This document shows positions 44,687-56,243 of a DNA stretch of 64,000 nt, piece by piece. Positions within the stretch are counted from its first letter, which is position 1. Each line of letters begins with the position of its first letter. The position numbers and the translations under genes were made by a program. Source of the DNA: Canna indica (taxonomy: Eukaryota > Streptophyta > Magnoliopsida > Zingiberales > Cannaceae); NCBI GenBank assembly GCA_034359265.1, contig CP136895.1, positions 38,210,001-38,274,000 of the forward strand, given 5' to 3'. The notes under the pieces are model-generated. The model made no database searches. It worked only from the letters and a program-made list of their open reading frames with translations, and was not told the DNA's origin.

Positions 44687-45571
44687 TTGCCTATCTTAGA
44701 TTTTGGTGATATGGGGACTTGTGTTGATTGTATTAGGGGTAAATTGACCAAAACCAAGCAAAAGAGTGCTTCTAGAAGTTCAAATATATTGGAAATCATT
44801 CATTCGGACATTAGTGGACCTTACTCTCCTACTATTTGTGGTCATAAATACTTTGTCACTTTTATTGATGAATTTTCCCGATATGGCTATATTTATTTGA
44901 TTAAAGAAAAGTCTGAAGCACTTGATAAATTCAAAGTGTTTAAGACTGAAGTTGAAAAGCAGTTGGGAACGATCATCAAGATAGTGAGATCTGATCATGG
45001 AGGAGAGTATTATGGTAGACATGGTGTTGTTGGTCAGCATATAGGACCTTTTGCTTCATACTTGCAAGAATATGGAATTGTTCCTCAATATACCATGCCA
45101 GGTAGTCCTGAAAAAAATGGTGTAGCTGAAAGGCATAACCGTACTCTTAAGGATATGATGAGGAGCATGATGAGTAGGTCGAATTTGCCAGAATTTCTGT
45201 GGGGTGAAGCCATTAAAACATCTCTCTACATTCTTAACCGTATCCTCAGTAAATCTGTTCCCAAAACCCCTTTTGAACTGTGGACATGTAGAAAACTTAG
45301 TTTAAATCATTTTCGTATTTGGGGATGTCCCGCTGAAGTGAGAATCTATAACCCCTTAAAGAAAAAGCTTGATCCTAGAACTAGTTGTTATTTTTTCATT
45401 GGATATTCAGATCATTCAAAAGGTTATCGTTTCTATTGTCCGAGCGGATGCGCTAAAATTGAGGAGTCCTTGACAGCAAAGTTTTTAGAACTTGATGTTG
45501 TTGAGCATGATCCTCTTCATTGTGAACCTGTCACTAATGTATCAGTACCTCTTCCTATTATCAATGATTAG
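44687..45571 (+). pseudogene. Copia E integrase
   Basis: Open over 294 codons: [15 protein letters not shown] (zinc tail), [28 protein letters not shown] and [10 protein letters not shown] with all three catalytic acids, [14 protein letters not shown], then the C-terminal tail [16 protein letters not shown]. It lacks its N-terminal His residues, which lie in the broken part upstream. It reads as a fragment of the polyprotein and not a separate gene. Confidence 0.92.
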
Positions 45572-46700
45572 GTCATTTGTTTCAGGTGATTCTGTTGCTA
45601 GTCATGATGATAATATTTCCCATTCCCCTGTTCCTTCGGACAGTCCTTTAGCTGTTAATTCGCCTACTCCTATTGTTGATTCGGTTCCTGCTGAACCTGC
45701 TTTACCTATGCCGGTGAGAAGATCTACTAGAGAAAGGCGATTTTCAATCCCTGATGATTATTTGGTATATCGTAATGAAAATGATTATGATGTTGGGGAT
45801 GTCCTTGATCTTAGTGACTATAATCAAGTCATTTCTTGTGCACAATCAGATAAATGGATATGTGCCACGAATGAGGAAATGCTTTCTATGGCTGATAATA
45901 ATGTTTGGGATTTGGTTGAATTACCTGAAAACTACAGACCTATTGGTTATAAGTGGATTTTTAAAACAAAGGACTCCAAAGGTAATGTTGAGAGGTTAAA
46001 AGCCCGACTTGTTGCAAAGGGTTTTACCTAAAAAGAGGGCATTGACTATACTGAAACTTTTTCACTTATTTCCTCTAAAGATTCTTTCAGAATTATTATG
46101 GCCCTTGTAACTCATTTTGACTTGAGTTACATCAGATGTATGTCAAAATAGCATTTTTAAATGGTGATCTCTATGAAAAGATTTATATGAAGCAACCCGA
46201 GGGTTATCAAAAATCTGGCAGTGAGCATTTGGTATGCAAATTGAAGAAGTCCATTTATGGTTTGAAACAGGCTTCTAGACAGTGGTATTTGAAATTTGAT
46301 ATGATTGTGACTTCCATGGGTTTTGAGGAAAATAAAGTTGATCATTGCATATATATCAAGGTCAGTGGGACCAAAATAATTTTTCTTATATTATATGTGG
46401 ATGACATTCTGCTGGCTTCAAATAATCTTGTTCTCCTTCATAAAACTAAACTCATGTTGACTAAATCTTTCGATATGAAGGATCTTGGTGAGCTTCCTTT
46501 GTATTGGGAATTGAAATCCATAGGGATAGAACTCGTTGTTTGCTTGGATTATCTCAGAAAGCTTATGTTAATCACATTTTGGAAAGGTTTAATATGCTAG
46601 ACTGCAAGCCTGGTGATGTGCCTGTCATTAAAGGCGATAAATTTAGCAAAAATCAATGTCCTAAAAATGCATTAGAGAAGGGACAAATGAATGACAAGCC
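45572..46700 (+). pseudogene. Copia E reverse transcriptase
   Basis: 45492-46031 gives the linker with PVRRSTRERRFSIPDDYL, then YRPIGYKWIFKTKDSKGN and LKARLVAKGFT followed by TAA. 46136-46600 continues YVKIAFLNGDLYEKIYMKQP, YGLKQASRQWYLKF and the catalytic LYVDDILLAS, DMKDLGELP, after which the frame shifts (46504-46725: GIEIHRDRTRCLLGLSQKAY). Two interruptions in an otherwise full domain. Confidence 0.9.
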
Positions 46701-47342
46701 ATTTGATAGTGCACTGGGAGCCTGATGTATGCACAGGTTTGCACTAGACCGTACATTGCTTTTATTGTTGGAGTCTTGGGCAGATATCAGTATAATCCTG
46801 GTTATGATCATTGGGTAGCAGCTAAGAAAGTTATGAGATACTTGCAAAGGACTAAAGAACACATGCTTGTGTATAAAAGAGTGAAAAATTTAGAGATTAT
46901 AAGCTATTCTGACTCAGATCTCGCTGGGTGCCTTGATGACAGGAAATCTACATCTGGATATATTTTCATGTTAGCTGATGGAGCCATCTCTTGGAAAAGT
47001 AAGAAGCAGACTCTAGTTGCTTCTTCTACTATGCAAGCAAAATTTGTTGTCTGTTATGTTGCGGCTTCACAAGCTGTTTGGCTTAAGAATCTTGTTTCTA
47101 GGCTTCGTCTTGCTGATTCTATTTCTAGGCCTCTTACTATTTATTATGATAACAGTGCTGCTGTGTTCTTCACGATGAACAATAAAACCTCTAGTGGCTC
47201 CAAATATTTAGAGTTGAAATATTTGATTGTTAGAGATCTTGTAAAGAAAGGAGTTATTTTAGTTAAATACATAGAGACAGATCTGATGCTTGCTGATCCC
47301 TTAACCAAGGGACTCAGACCCATAGTCTTTAAAAGACATTGA
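46701..47342 (+). pseudogene. Copia E RNase H
   Basis: 46725-47342 is open: MYAQVCTRPYIAFIVGVLGR, ISYSDSDLAGCLDDRKSTSG, LVASSTMQAKFVVCYVAASQ, YYDNSAAVFFTMNNK, VKYIETDLMLADPLTKGL. The common SSTMEAEYVA reads SSTMQAKFVV, so a catalytic-region glutamate is replaced. Ends with a TGA just after KRH. Confidence 0.9.
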
Positions 47343-48002
47343 AAATATGAGCATTCTGAGTTCTTTTGATGTGCTTGGTTAATGGGAGTTATTTTTCCTT
47401 TTGTTTTGAGCACTTTGATATATGATTGTTAGGTTTATGTTACAACATGTTCAATAATAAACTCTTTTTCCTTTGAGATCATATTGTCATATTTAATATA
47501 TGTGTTCAATAATTATTTAAGACTCGGTATCATATGAATCAAAATGTCTCATAATTATTTTGTTTAAAGGCTCGGTGTCATGTGAATCATGTTGCTCATT
47601 GATTGATGTCATTTTTGAGTCTAGGGACTTGATGGTTTTTTAAAACCATACGCTTTCTCTTGCCGAAAGGTATATATATAAGAGAAAGTATGAGGACTGA
47701 CAATGAAGTTCTTATCGGATCATTTTGAGTGTTGTTTTCATGCTACACTCCACACCAATGACAATTGTCAGCAATGTCAGTGGTATTCGTGATCATGGAA
47801 AGTCTTATATCCAGAATTGACATAATGGCTGCCATGATTCGATATCATTGGTTTGTTGATATGAGTCATAATAAGTATTGCATCTTGGATCATTTTTTAT
47901 TTTATTTATTTATTTTGTGGCCATATTTTTTGAAATATGTGATTAACCCGAGTGTCATTTTTTAAATAAAATTTTACAATTGATCTTGCCCAAGTGGGAG
48001 AA
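47343..48002 (+). other. Copia E 3' untranslated region and polypurine tract
   Basis: No coding signal. It ends with CCCAAGTGGGAGAA directly before the 3' LTR, a good polypurine tract. Confidence 0.75.
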
Positions 48003-48481
48003 TGTTAGAATATTTTTTAAATATTCTATATTTTTATTTTTCATATGTGAGCTACAATCAATTATAATGTTTTGATTTAATAAAAGCGGGTTTAATCTTA
48101 TGATCCAATATTGAAATGCCTATTAGCTCATGTGATGTTGATCCATGTGATTCGAGCTTGAAACACTTAACTATGATTGGTGTGATTAATCAAGTGTAGG
48201 CTTGATTAATGAAGCCCGTGATGGATGGGTCCATTTAATCAATTATAAATAGAGGCTAGGTCCCCTCTACACACCAAGTTGGAAAACTCTAGCTCATAGT
48301 TGCTTTCCCCATCAAAAGCAGAGCGTTTGAGAATGTGTTGTGGAGGAAAACCCGGCTTTCCTTGGAGATCCAAAAATTTATTCCGCTACAAATATGTCGT
48401 CATCAAGTAAGATCTTATCTTGCTAATTTATTTACGATATTCTTAAATTCATAAAATTTTTGATTGAAGATTTGTCTTGCA
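48003..48481 (+). repeat. 3' LTR of copia E
   Basis: Partner of 41538-42019 with roughly 28 differences and a 3-bp indel. Followed by the CTCAC duplication. Confidence 0.95.
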
Positions 48482-48486
48482 CTCAC

Positions 48487-48694
48487 AACAATCGAACCTT
48501 ACAATGATTTAAATGTTCCTATATATAGTGTTTAGAAGCTTGAGAAGCTTCTCGTATGAGTAGTGTATACAGTGTACACATCAACATCTATTGTTAAAAA
48601 CATAAAAACATATATACTCCTATTTATTACATTCAAACATTATGTAAATGACATCATGTTACCTAAGTATATGAAGTATTAAATTGCTTCAATA
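48487..48694 (-). repeat. 5' LTR of copia D, right part
   Basis: Continues 41416-41537 after copia E. Matches 33839-34041 of the 3' LTR. Ends CTTCAATA, followed by the GAATT flank. Confidence 0.9.
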
Positions 48695-49194
48695 GAATTG
48701 CTACAAAACAATGGTGACTCGATTGGGGCAAAAGGTTTAGTTCATGCCCATGAAACGTCATAATTAGTCATCAAGAAATCAAATTGTACTAAAAGCAAGC
48801 AGGAAGATATCTACTAATACCAAAGTTTGAACTGAAAGTGATGAACACAATTTCTCAATCCAACAGTGTCTATACTTGAGAGACATACTTGGAGCATAAA
48901 AACACATACCTGAGCTAGATTAGGACAAGCAGCGCTCCTCCCGTTTCCATCCACTCTATGTCCAAAGTAACCCTAAAACAAATGGTTTACCTATATATGC
49001 ATCATAAACAACGACAAGGATGATTTGAACATTCGGATCAAATCGTGAGCATTTGGATCAAATCTATATGATCTGAACAAGGAGGGATCGTCTAGTGAAA
49101 GAAGATGTTTATTGAGGTCGAACTCTGGCAGTCCCGAGCAGTCTGAGCAGCGAGCAGTGTTCGAGTGAACACGTGGGTTTTGTGTTATATTAGA
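48695..49194. other. Copia D right flank, low-copy
   Basis: Non-repetitive sequence with one exon candidate (48910-48972). The rest, including a GC-richer stretch at 49080-49190, shows no recognised feature. Confidence 0.4.
48910..48972 (-). pseudogene. Exon candidate with canonical splice sites, unidentified
   Basis: The minus strand has TGTTTTAG acceptor, 63 open bases (in-frame, reading GYFGHRVDGNGRSAACPNLA..), then CAG|GTATGT donor. Both splice signals match plant consensus. The protein is not recognised. It would lie upstream of 32662-33093 on the same strand if copia D (33707-48694) sits in an intron. Confidence 0.4.
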
Positions 49195-49597
49195 CCCTCA
49201 CAAAATGCAGAATTTTGTGAGGGTCACGATCTCCTCACAAAATATACTTTTTAGTGAGGGTCATATTAATTTGACCCTCACAAAATGCAGGATTTCGTGA
49301 GGATCACAATGTTGTCCTCATAATATATACTTTTCAGTGAGAGTCATATATATATATATTCGATCATCACAAAATATTTTCTTTTACTGACAATTTTTTG
49401 TGAGGGTCATATATGGTGCTACCCTCACTATATATACTTTTTAGTGAGGGTCATATCCGACCCTCACAAAAGTGTTCTTTTAGTGATAGGTTTTCGTGAG
49501 GGTCGACTAGCGACCCCCATAAATAGGTTGATTTAGTGAGGGTCGATGTGTGACTCCCACCAAATTTTGTCACTAAAAACCAGATTTCTTGTAGTGA
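49195..49597. mobile_element. CACTA-like terminus with GACCCTCAC inverted-repeat array
   Basis: On the minus strand the segment begins CACTACAAGAAATCTGG. Inside it GACCCTCACAAAA and TTTTGTGAGGGTC alternate at least eight times with TATACTTTTTAGTGAGGGTC spacers. This is a CACTA-type terminal and subterminal array. The opposite terminus was not found. It adjoins copia F protease directly, so it inserted into or recombined with F. Confidence 0.7.
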
Positions 49598-51565
49598 CAT
49601 GACAAGCAATATCAATCTCTTTGCAATCCTATCAAGTAAGGAAGGAGAGTTTGTGACATTTGGAGACAATGCCAAAGGTAAAATAATTGGCATTGGAAAC
49701 ATTGGTATACATCCCTATCCTTAGATTGAGAATGTGTTATTAGTGGATGGTTTAAAGCATAACTTACTTAGTATTTCACAACTTTGTGATAAGGGGTATC
49801 TTGCAGTATTTAATACCTCAAAATGCTTGATTAAAGATGCTCCTACTAATGATGTTATTTTCATGTGAAGTAGAAGTGAAAATGTCTATACTTTGACTCT
49901 AAATATTTTGCCTAATCCTAGTGTTAGATGTCTTGTTGCGATAAATGACATTCCTTGGCTTTGGCATCGTAGATTAGGTCATGCTAGCATGAGTCTTATC
50001 CAAGAAATATCTAGGAAAGACCTTGTAAAAGGGATTCCTAAATATTAAATTTGGAAATGATAAGTTATGTGATGCATGTCAAAAGGGAAAACAAGTTAAG
50101 TCTTCATTTCATAGTATCAACCAAGTAACTACATCTAGACCTCTAGAATTGATTCACATGGATTTAATTGAAAAAAGAATTCCTATTTCAAAAATTAGAA
50201 GTGATAACGGAGGAGAATTTAAAAATAAAAAGTTTTTCGAATTATGTGACTCTCTTGGTATTGATCATACATTCTCATCTCCTAGAACCCCCCAACAAAA
50301 TGGGGTGGTTGAAAGGAAAAATAGAACCTTGTAAGAGATGGCAAGAACTATGTTAAATGAAAATGATTTGCCAAAATATTTTTAGGCCGGGGTCATTAAT
50401 ACTTCATGTTATATTTGAAATCGTGTCTTAATACACTCTAAATTAAAGAAAACTCCTTATGAATTGTGGCATGATAGAACTCCTAATATAGGATACATTA
50501 GAATGTTTGATTGTAAATGCTATATCTTGAACACTAAGGATTACTTAGAAAATTTGATTCAAAATCCAATGAAAGATTTTTCTTGGATATTCCACTAGTT
50601 CTAATACATATCGTGTTTATAATAGAAGAATTTTAATTATAAAAGAATCTCTGCATGTCGATTTTGTTGAATCTAACAAATGGGCTAGAAAAGTTGAAGT
50701 TGTGAATGTAGAGGAAGAACTTGATGGGCTAAATCTTGGAGAGGATGAGGCTGTGCAAGAGGAAAATGAAGAAACTCAACATGAAGATCGAGCACTCCCC
50801 TTCTACCTCACAAGTTCAAGAAGATGAACTACCACCACTACCAAAAGCTCATCGCACTTCAAGATATCATCCAACGGAGCAAATCATTGGTGACATGTCA
50901 AAGGGTCTGGTAACAAGATCTACTCTTAGAAATACTTGTCAATTTTTTGCTTTTATTTCTCAAGTAGAACCTAAGAACATAAATGAAACCTTAAGTGATG
51001 AATTTTGGACTTTTGCCATGCAAGAAGAATTGAACCAATTTGTTAGAAATGATGTACGGGACCTAGTACCTAGACCTAATGATCAAGCGGTAATTGGTAG
51101 AAAATGGGTCTTTAAAAAAACTAGATGAATCCGAGCAAGTCATTAGAAACAAAGCTAGATTGGTTGCCCAAGGGTTCAATCAAGAGGAATTGAAGGAATA
51201 GATTATAATGAAACATTTGCACCGTAGCATGACAAAAATGAGATCTTAATTATGCAAATCTATGTCGATGACATCATTTTTGGATCTACTAATGAAACTC
51301 TTTGCAAGTGATTTGCTACAAGCATGCAAGATGAGTTCGAGATGAGTATGATAGGAGAGTTAACCTTTATCCTTGGACTCCAAATAAAGCAAACCAAGGA
51401 AGGGACCTTCATAAGTCAAGCAAAGTATGCCAACGAGTTGATCAAGAAGTGCAAGATTGCAAGATTGCACCAACTCCAATGAGTACCTCAACAAAGCTTG
51501 ACAAAGATGAAGATGGAGAAAAGGTTGATGAGAAACGGTATCGAGGTATGATAGGTAGTTCACTT
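49598..51565 (+). pseudogene. Copia F: SIRE-like pol fragment
   Basis: Plus-strand order: protease remainder (EFVTFGDNAKGKIIGIGNIG), LKHNLLSISQLCDKGY, LWHRRLGHASMSLIQEIS, CDACQKGK-like zinc tail (50070-50095), and integrase SDNGGEFKNKKFFELCD with PQQNGVVERKNRT (50180-50335). A linker with HRTSRYHPTEQIIGD follows, then RT start WTFAMQEELNQFVRNDV and GRKWVFKK. RT lacks its middle: RLVAQGFNQEE jumps at about 51210 to IYVDDIIFGSTN and MSMIGELTFILGLQIKQT. More than eight stops or frameshifts. Breaks off at 51565, where LTR G1 begins. Confidence 0.88.
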
Positions 51566-53018
51566 TAGTGAAGGTTCGTAAGTTTCGAATAGAAGTCGTT
51601 CTATCGACTCTCCGTTATGCACAACTCACTGCAGGCTTAGTGTGAGGCCCAATGGGTCACACACAACAGGTTAACCTCGTAACGGACCTTATGAGATAAA
51701 GTCTGAATGCGGCCCTATATGTCTACTAGCATGGACATGCTGCAGCTCGATCACGGATCTCGTTTACAGACATGACAGGAAAGATGTTTCCTATATAGTA
51801 ACGAATGCGCGAGGAAGGGGTTCCTCAGTAACCCTAATTTGTAGGGCATCCCTAAATTGTAAGGATTGGCACATGATAATATTTTATGTAGTTGATTAAA
51901 TTTAATTAATTACTTGACCGGGAATGTATTTAATTATGAATTAAATATATTTTGATTTTGAATCAAATATACATGGTTGGGAAATTAGTTTCTAACCATG
52001 AGCCAAACCAATTAATTGAGAATTAATTTATTTGGATAAATCCTAATTAATTAGAATTTGATTTATGGAGATAAATCAAAAAATTAATAGATATATGATT
52101 TATGAGGATAAATCATAATTCTATTAATCGAATTATTTAGATAAACCTCTTTCCTATTGTTTAGGGGATTGGTTTATTTAGATAATTATCATTCTTGTTT
52201 ATAGACTCTTAATTTATGGAGATAAATTAAAGTTTATATTTAATTAGATTTAATTAATTTCAAATTAATTATAAATCCATTAAAATATAAATTATTTTTG
52301 GAGGCAAACTCCAAAATTTTGAATTCCGATGAGAGAGTTTTTAGGGGGCCGGGTCTACTCTTGTAGCCGCCCCCCCTCTCTATATATAGTGGCTGAACAC
52401 CTTATAGGGGAGAGTTAGTTAATTAGTTCTACATCTTCTTGGAGAAGATTATTGACTTGATTCTCTAGAGGCTTCTTGAAGAGAAATACTCCAAAGAACT
52501 CCTCCTCCTCCTCTCCATTGGTGGTTGGCTATCTACATCCTCCTTCCCTGGTTTTTGCGAAGCTAAATTGAAGGTGATTCTTCTTGGGTGTGTCGCCTAC
52601 TTCATCTTTTTGGAGGAGTCCAATAAGGACAACGAGGTATTCTTTCATTTACCTCCTGGTTTCGTGGTTTTCTCATCTCTTCTTTCTCTCGTTTTGGAGT
52701 CTGGTTCTTGGTGGAAGGGTCGTCCTAGCTCTTGAGGTTTCGAGGTTTGAGAAAGCATCTCCGTTGAGCCACTACGAGTCTGGTTCGCTGCCCCGACATT
52801 GTTGCAAGGTACCTAGTGTTGACTTTCATTGGAGGACGTGCGTGTGCATCTTGAAATGGGAGTTGGATCTCCCAATCCAACCGCGGTATAAGGTCTACCT
52901 TCTCCTTCTACTCGTAGATTGAATTCCTTAAATGTTGCTAAAGTATATCATTGTTTTCGGGATGGTTTGAATTTTTTAAATTGCTATTTCCACTGCATTT
53001 CTTATTCCCATCCCAACA
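51566..53018 (+). repeat. Long LTR G1, 5'-truncated copy
   Basis: Matches 58160-59582 (G2) and inverted 60311-61535 (G3). Ends CCCATCCCAACA. Contains AT-rich U3, a TATATATA box at 52380-52388 and a GC-richer R/U5 with CTCCTCCTCCTCTCC. The left 0.9 kb seen in G2 is missing. No target duplication can be defined. It borders copia F on the left and copia H on the right. Confidence 0.82.
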
Positions 53019-54433
53019 GGAATCCAATGGAACCAGACATTCAGGTAGAGAACGTCATAGAATGTATTTAAAGAAGGAGACTTATTGTTGTGTTTGCCAG
53101 CCCATTCAGTTATATCACCATTAGATACTTTAGATCCAACCTTCCTTAAAAACTCAACACTGAATTCATCAACTTCTTCTGTAGCAAAAGAGGAAAAGTC
53201 AAGTCCAAGATAATCATTAATAACATCTGGACTAAACTTGTACCATTTTCCTCTAACAAAAACATGGTGAAAGTGATCATTTTCTGGATCAGAGATGTTT
53301 TCAGACATGTTGCAGTAAAACTCTAAGACGGGAAGCTTGGAGAAAGGAGCAACATGAATAAAAGAGCTTGACATATTTTTCTTCTTAAGAATATCTAAAA
53401 CATGCTTGTGTTTTAAGTTAAAGTGTGCAACATTAAACGATCTTTATGATATAATACCTCTCAATTGTAAAGCTTCCCAGAGAGGAAAAAGTTCATATGA
53501 GAGCAAACCAGAATGCAGTTTGTTGGTGACTGTCTTCTTTTTTGAGGTAGAAGCCTTTTTCTTCTCAGATAAGGAAGACTTTTCTTTCTCATTTGGATCC
53601 TCAACATTGGGTTTGTTCCTCTCGGTTCTTCTCAGCACTTCTACTCTTTCCAAAAGAGTTTCATCTTCTGAGTCACTGGCAATGTTAACAGTTGATTAAT
53701 GTATCTTCTTTGATCTTTCAGTCTGCTTCCTCTTGGTAGACTTTTTCTGTTCAGGGGTGTTAGTGGATTTCTTCTTCAAATTGGCAACAATATCATATGA
53801 TTGAGGCTCAGATTCTCCAACAGGAGCAACTAATGGAGTAGCATGATCAACATTAGTCACTGAAATAGGTATATGATCAACTTCTGGTACAGGTTCATCA
53901 GTTTTAACTGGTTTTGTTATAGGCTCATCAGTTGAAACTGGAGGGTTATTAGTAGAGGGACTTGGTGCACAGTCCCTTGTAACTGTCTCTGGAGCATGAA
54001 AAAGATCTGTTTGCTGATCCTTAAGAGTAGAAGTTGTAGTTGTTACAGAGGGACCAGTGTTCATTGGAATCGAGCCATGAACAACATCATATACAAAATT
54101 ATTTTCAACATGCAATGGACTAGTGTTCACTGGAGTCGAAACAGGAACATTGACATCAAATGAAGCAGTTCCAACTAAGTAAGTTTGAAAAGAGATGCCA
54201 GAATAGGGAATGATATCCATACAACTCTCCCCCTCAAGAATAGAAACCCTAGGTTGATAATCAGGGATGATAGATGACATACCTCGGCTGTTCCTTCGAG
54301 GAGGATGATCAACAAGACTTCCATGTTTGACCCTCATTTTGTGACCATGAGTTGTAGGAGGAGGAGACTCTTCTTCAACTATTATTGGATTCGGCCCTTT
54401 CATCTGGCTTAGAAGATGACATTCCCTTAGCAA
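53019..54433 (-). pseudogene. Copia H extra 3' ORF (env-like position, plant transposon domain)
   Basis: Frame 54433-53696 encodes a Ser/Thr/Pro-rich protein (VTTTTSTLKD, PSPSTNNPPVSTDEP) with a basic end (KKSTNTPEQKKSTKRKQTER). 53653-53444 continues with RNKPNVEDPNEKEKSSL. 53374-53019 reads ISDPENDHFHHVFVRGKWYK, SPDVINDYLGLD, which resembles the putative plant transposon protein domain found in retroelement ORFs. Interruptions at 53700 and 53440. Its function is unknown. Some authors call the ORF in this position env-like, but I see no signal peptide or clear membrane span. Confidence 0.65.
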
Positions 54434-54821
54434 ATTTCGAGTATATATATCTTCTGCACAAATCCCTTTAGTCGTTTACCAGAGATTGCAGCACCGAGCT
54501 TTGAATAAATGGGGGTTACAAATCGAGCATTCAATACCAAGTCCACACGTATGGAACACAAAAAGGCTTGAAACAATGAAAATAAAGAGCCGAGCCTTGA
54601 TTGAAGGTAGAACATCAATATCCTTCAAAGAGACAAAAATGAGTGCGGAGAATAAAGGTAAGTAATAATAACTTAAATTTTTTTCCATTCCCACCCTTTT
54701 TTAATATATAAAAATTGTGTCACATAACACACAATTCCAGAGCAGATCACAACTGCTCAAATCTCCCTTCATCCAAAGCTTTTGTGAAGATAGCAATAAC
54801 TTGTATATATGTAGAAATGTA
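54434..54821 (-). other. Copia H spacer between pol and extra ORF
   Basis: Two overlapping short frames (54618-54427 and 54694-54476) contain a hydrophobic run (ARLFIFIVSSLFVFHTCG). Whether it is translated is unclear. It could be the N-terminal part of the downstream ORF in another frame. Confidence 0.35.
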
Positions 54822-55270
54822 TTACAGTTGCATCTCATTTCTTTTGACCGGTTCTCTAATGTAGTGAAATCGAATATCAATATGTTTTGTGCAAGAATGC
54901 AAAATTGAATTCTTTGAGATATTGATGGCACTTGTATTATCATTGTATAATACCACTTCATCCTGTTTGAAACCATAGTCTAACAATATATTTTTCATCC
55001 AAATCAACTATTGCCAAATATTTAGCCTCTGCAGAAAAAAGAGAGATAAACTTCTATTTCTTACTCAACCAAGCCACCATATTTGACCCAATATAAAAAC
55101 ATCCACTTGTGGTACTCTTTCTATCATCAATATTTCTAGCCTAAGCTGCATCAGTAAACCCTACAAGACGAGGATTAGATTCAATAAAATACCAAAGTCT
55201 AAAATCCAAAGTACATTTAACATATTTCAGAATCATTTTGACTGCTTGAAGATGAGATTCCTTTGGATTA
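54822..55270 (-). pseudogene. Copia H RNase H
   Basis: The minus strand reads SDLASCLDDRKSTSG-like and SLFSAEAKYLA-like blocks in broken frames (55180-55020). Open MIWMKNILLDYGFKQDEVVL, YNDNTSAINISKN and KHIDIRFHYIRE follow (55007-54822). Typical copia RNase H, with the C-terminal TKPL end missing. Confidence 0.82.
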
Positions 55271-55272
55271 GC

Positions 55273-55958
55273 CTAATATCTAGCACATAATCCCAGACTG
55301 AAACTTAAATCATGTTTGCTAGCTGTCAGATATAACAAACTGCCAATCATGCTTCTGTAAAGACTAGGATCAACATTCTTGCCTTCTTCATTTTTGCTCA
55401 GTTTTTCATGAGTTGGGATAGGAGTTCTAGCTGGCTTAGAACTGTCCATTCCAAACTTATGCATCAGATTTCTAGCATACTTACTCCGAGAGATGAATAA
55501 TCCTTCTTTAGTTTGCTTCACTTAGAGACTAAGGAAATAATTCATTTCTCCAACCATATTCATCTCGAATTCAGATTTCATGTCTTCCACAAATTGTTTC
55601 ACATAAGCTTCTGAAGTTGAGCCAAAAACAATATCATCAACATAAATATGAGCAATTACCAGTTGAGACTCCTTCCTTTTGATGAACAAGGTCTGATCAG
55701 TATTTCCTCTTTTGTAACCTTTCAAGAGAAGGAACTGAGTGAGTCTTTCATACCATGCTCTAGGTGCTTGTTTAAGCCCATGAAGAGCTTTCTTTAGTCT
55801 GAATACATGACCAGGATGTGCAGGATCTTCAAAACCTTTGGGCTGTTCAACATAAACTTCTTCATTACGGAACCCATTCAAGAAAGTTGTTTTAACATCT
55901 ATCTGGAACAGTTTAAATTTCATATAGCAAGATATGGCTAGAAAAAGTCTGATAGATT
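55273..55958 (-). pseudogene. Copia H reverse transcriptase, C-terminal two thirds
   Basis: Open frames 55923-55522 (FQIDVKTTFLNGFRNEEVYV, ALHGLKQAPRAWYERLTQF, catalytic IYVDDIVFGSTS, EFEMNMVGEMNYFL) and 55521-55273 (SRSKYARNLMHKFGMDSSKP, YRSMIGSLLYLTASKHDLSF) are separated by one stop. N-terminal blocks lie beyond the MITE at 55959-56240. Confidence 0.92.
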
Positions 55959-56240
55959 CACTACAAAAAAATTGGGTATCACCAACGAATTAAATCCGTT
56001 GGTAATAGTCAAGAATCTGTTGGTAATACTAATTCCAATAGATTTTCATTGGTGAAATCCGTTGGTGATACTCTGCTAGGTATTACCAACAAATATTACA
56101 ATTGTCCGTTGGTATTACCAACGAATAAAGATATATTTGTTGGTAATTACCAACAAATGAGTTGGTAATTTTGTTGGTAATACCAACAAAATTAGTTTGT
56201 TGGTAATTATTTATTGGTGAATGTCTATTTTCTTGTAATG
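55959..56240. mobile_element. CACTA-type MITE in copia H
   Basis: 282 bp; starts CACTACAAAAAAATTGGG and ends TTTTCTTGTAATG (one terminal base changed from TAGTG). ATT on both sides (55956-55958 and 56241-56243). The interior is built from alternating GTTGGTAAT and ATTACCAAC words, giving strong inverted symmetry. No coding capacity. Confidence 0.9.
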
Positions 56241-56243
56241 ATT

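Larger units (their letters stand above)
41538..48481 (+). mobile_element. Copia E, full-length, inserted in copia D LTR
   Basis: The 6944-bp plus-strand element has 482- and 479-bp LTRs (about 94% identical), an exact primer-binding site, a polypurine tract and the target duplication CTCAC (41533-41537 and 48482-48486). Gag and integrase are uninterrupted. Protease, RT and RNase H carry stops or frameshifts. It split the 5' LTR of copia D and so is younger than D. Confidence 0.96.
33707..48694 (-). mobile_element. Copia D, full-length, with four nested insertions
   Basis: LTRs start TGTTGAAA.AGCTCC and end CTTCAATA. Flanks TAATT (33702-33706) and GAATT (48695-48699) match at four of five positions. 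Without its insertions (35194-36330, 37128-39297, 40071-40189, 41538-48481) D is about 4.6 kb. Its minus-strand gag, protease, integrase, RT and RNase H are all present but broken. Each insertion has its own target duplication, so all four came later. Confidence 0.92.
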
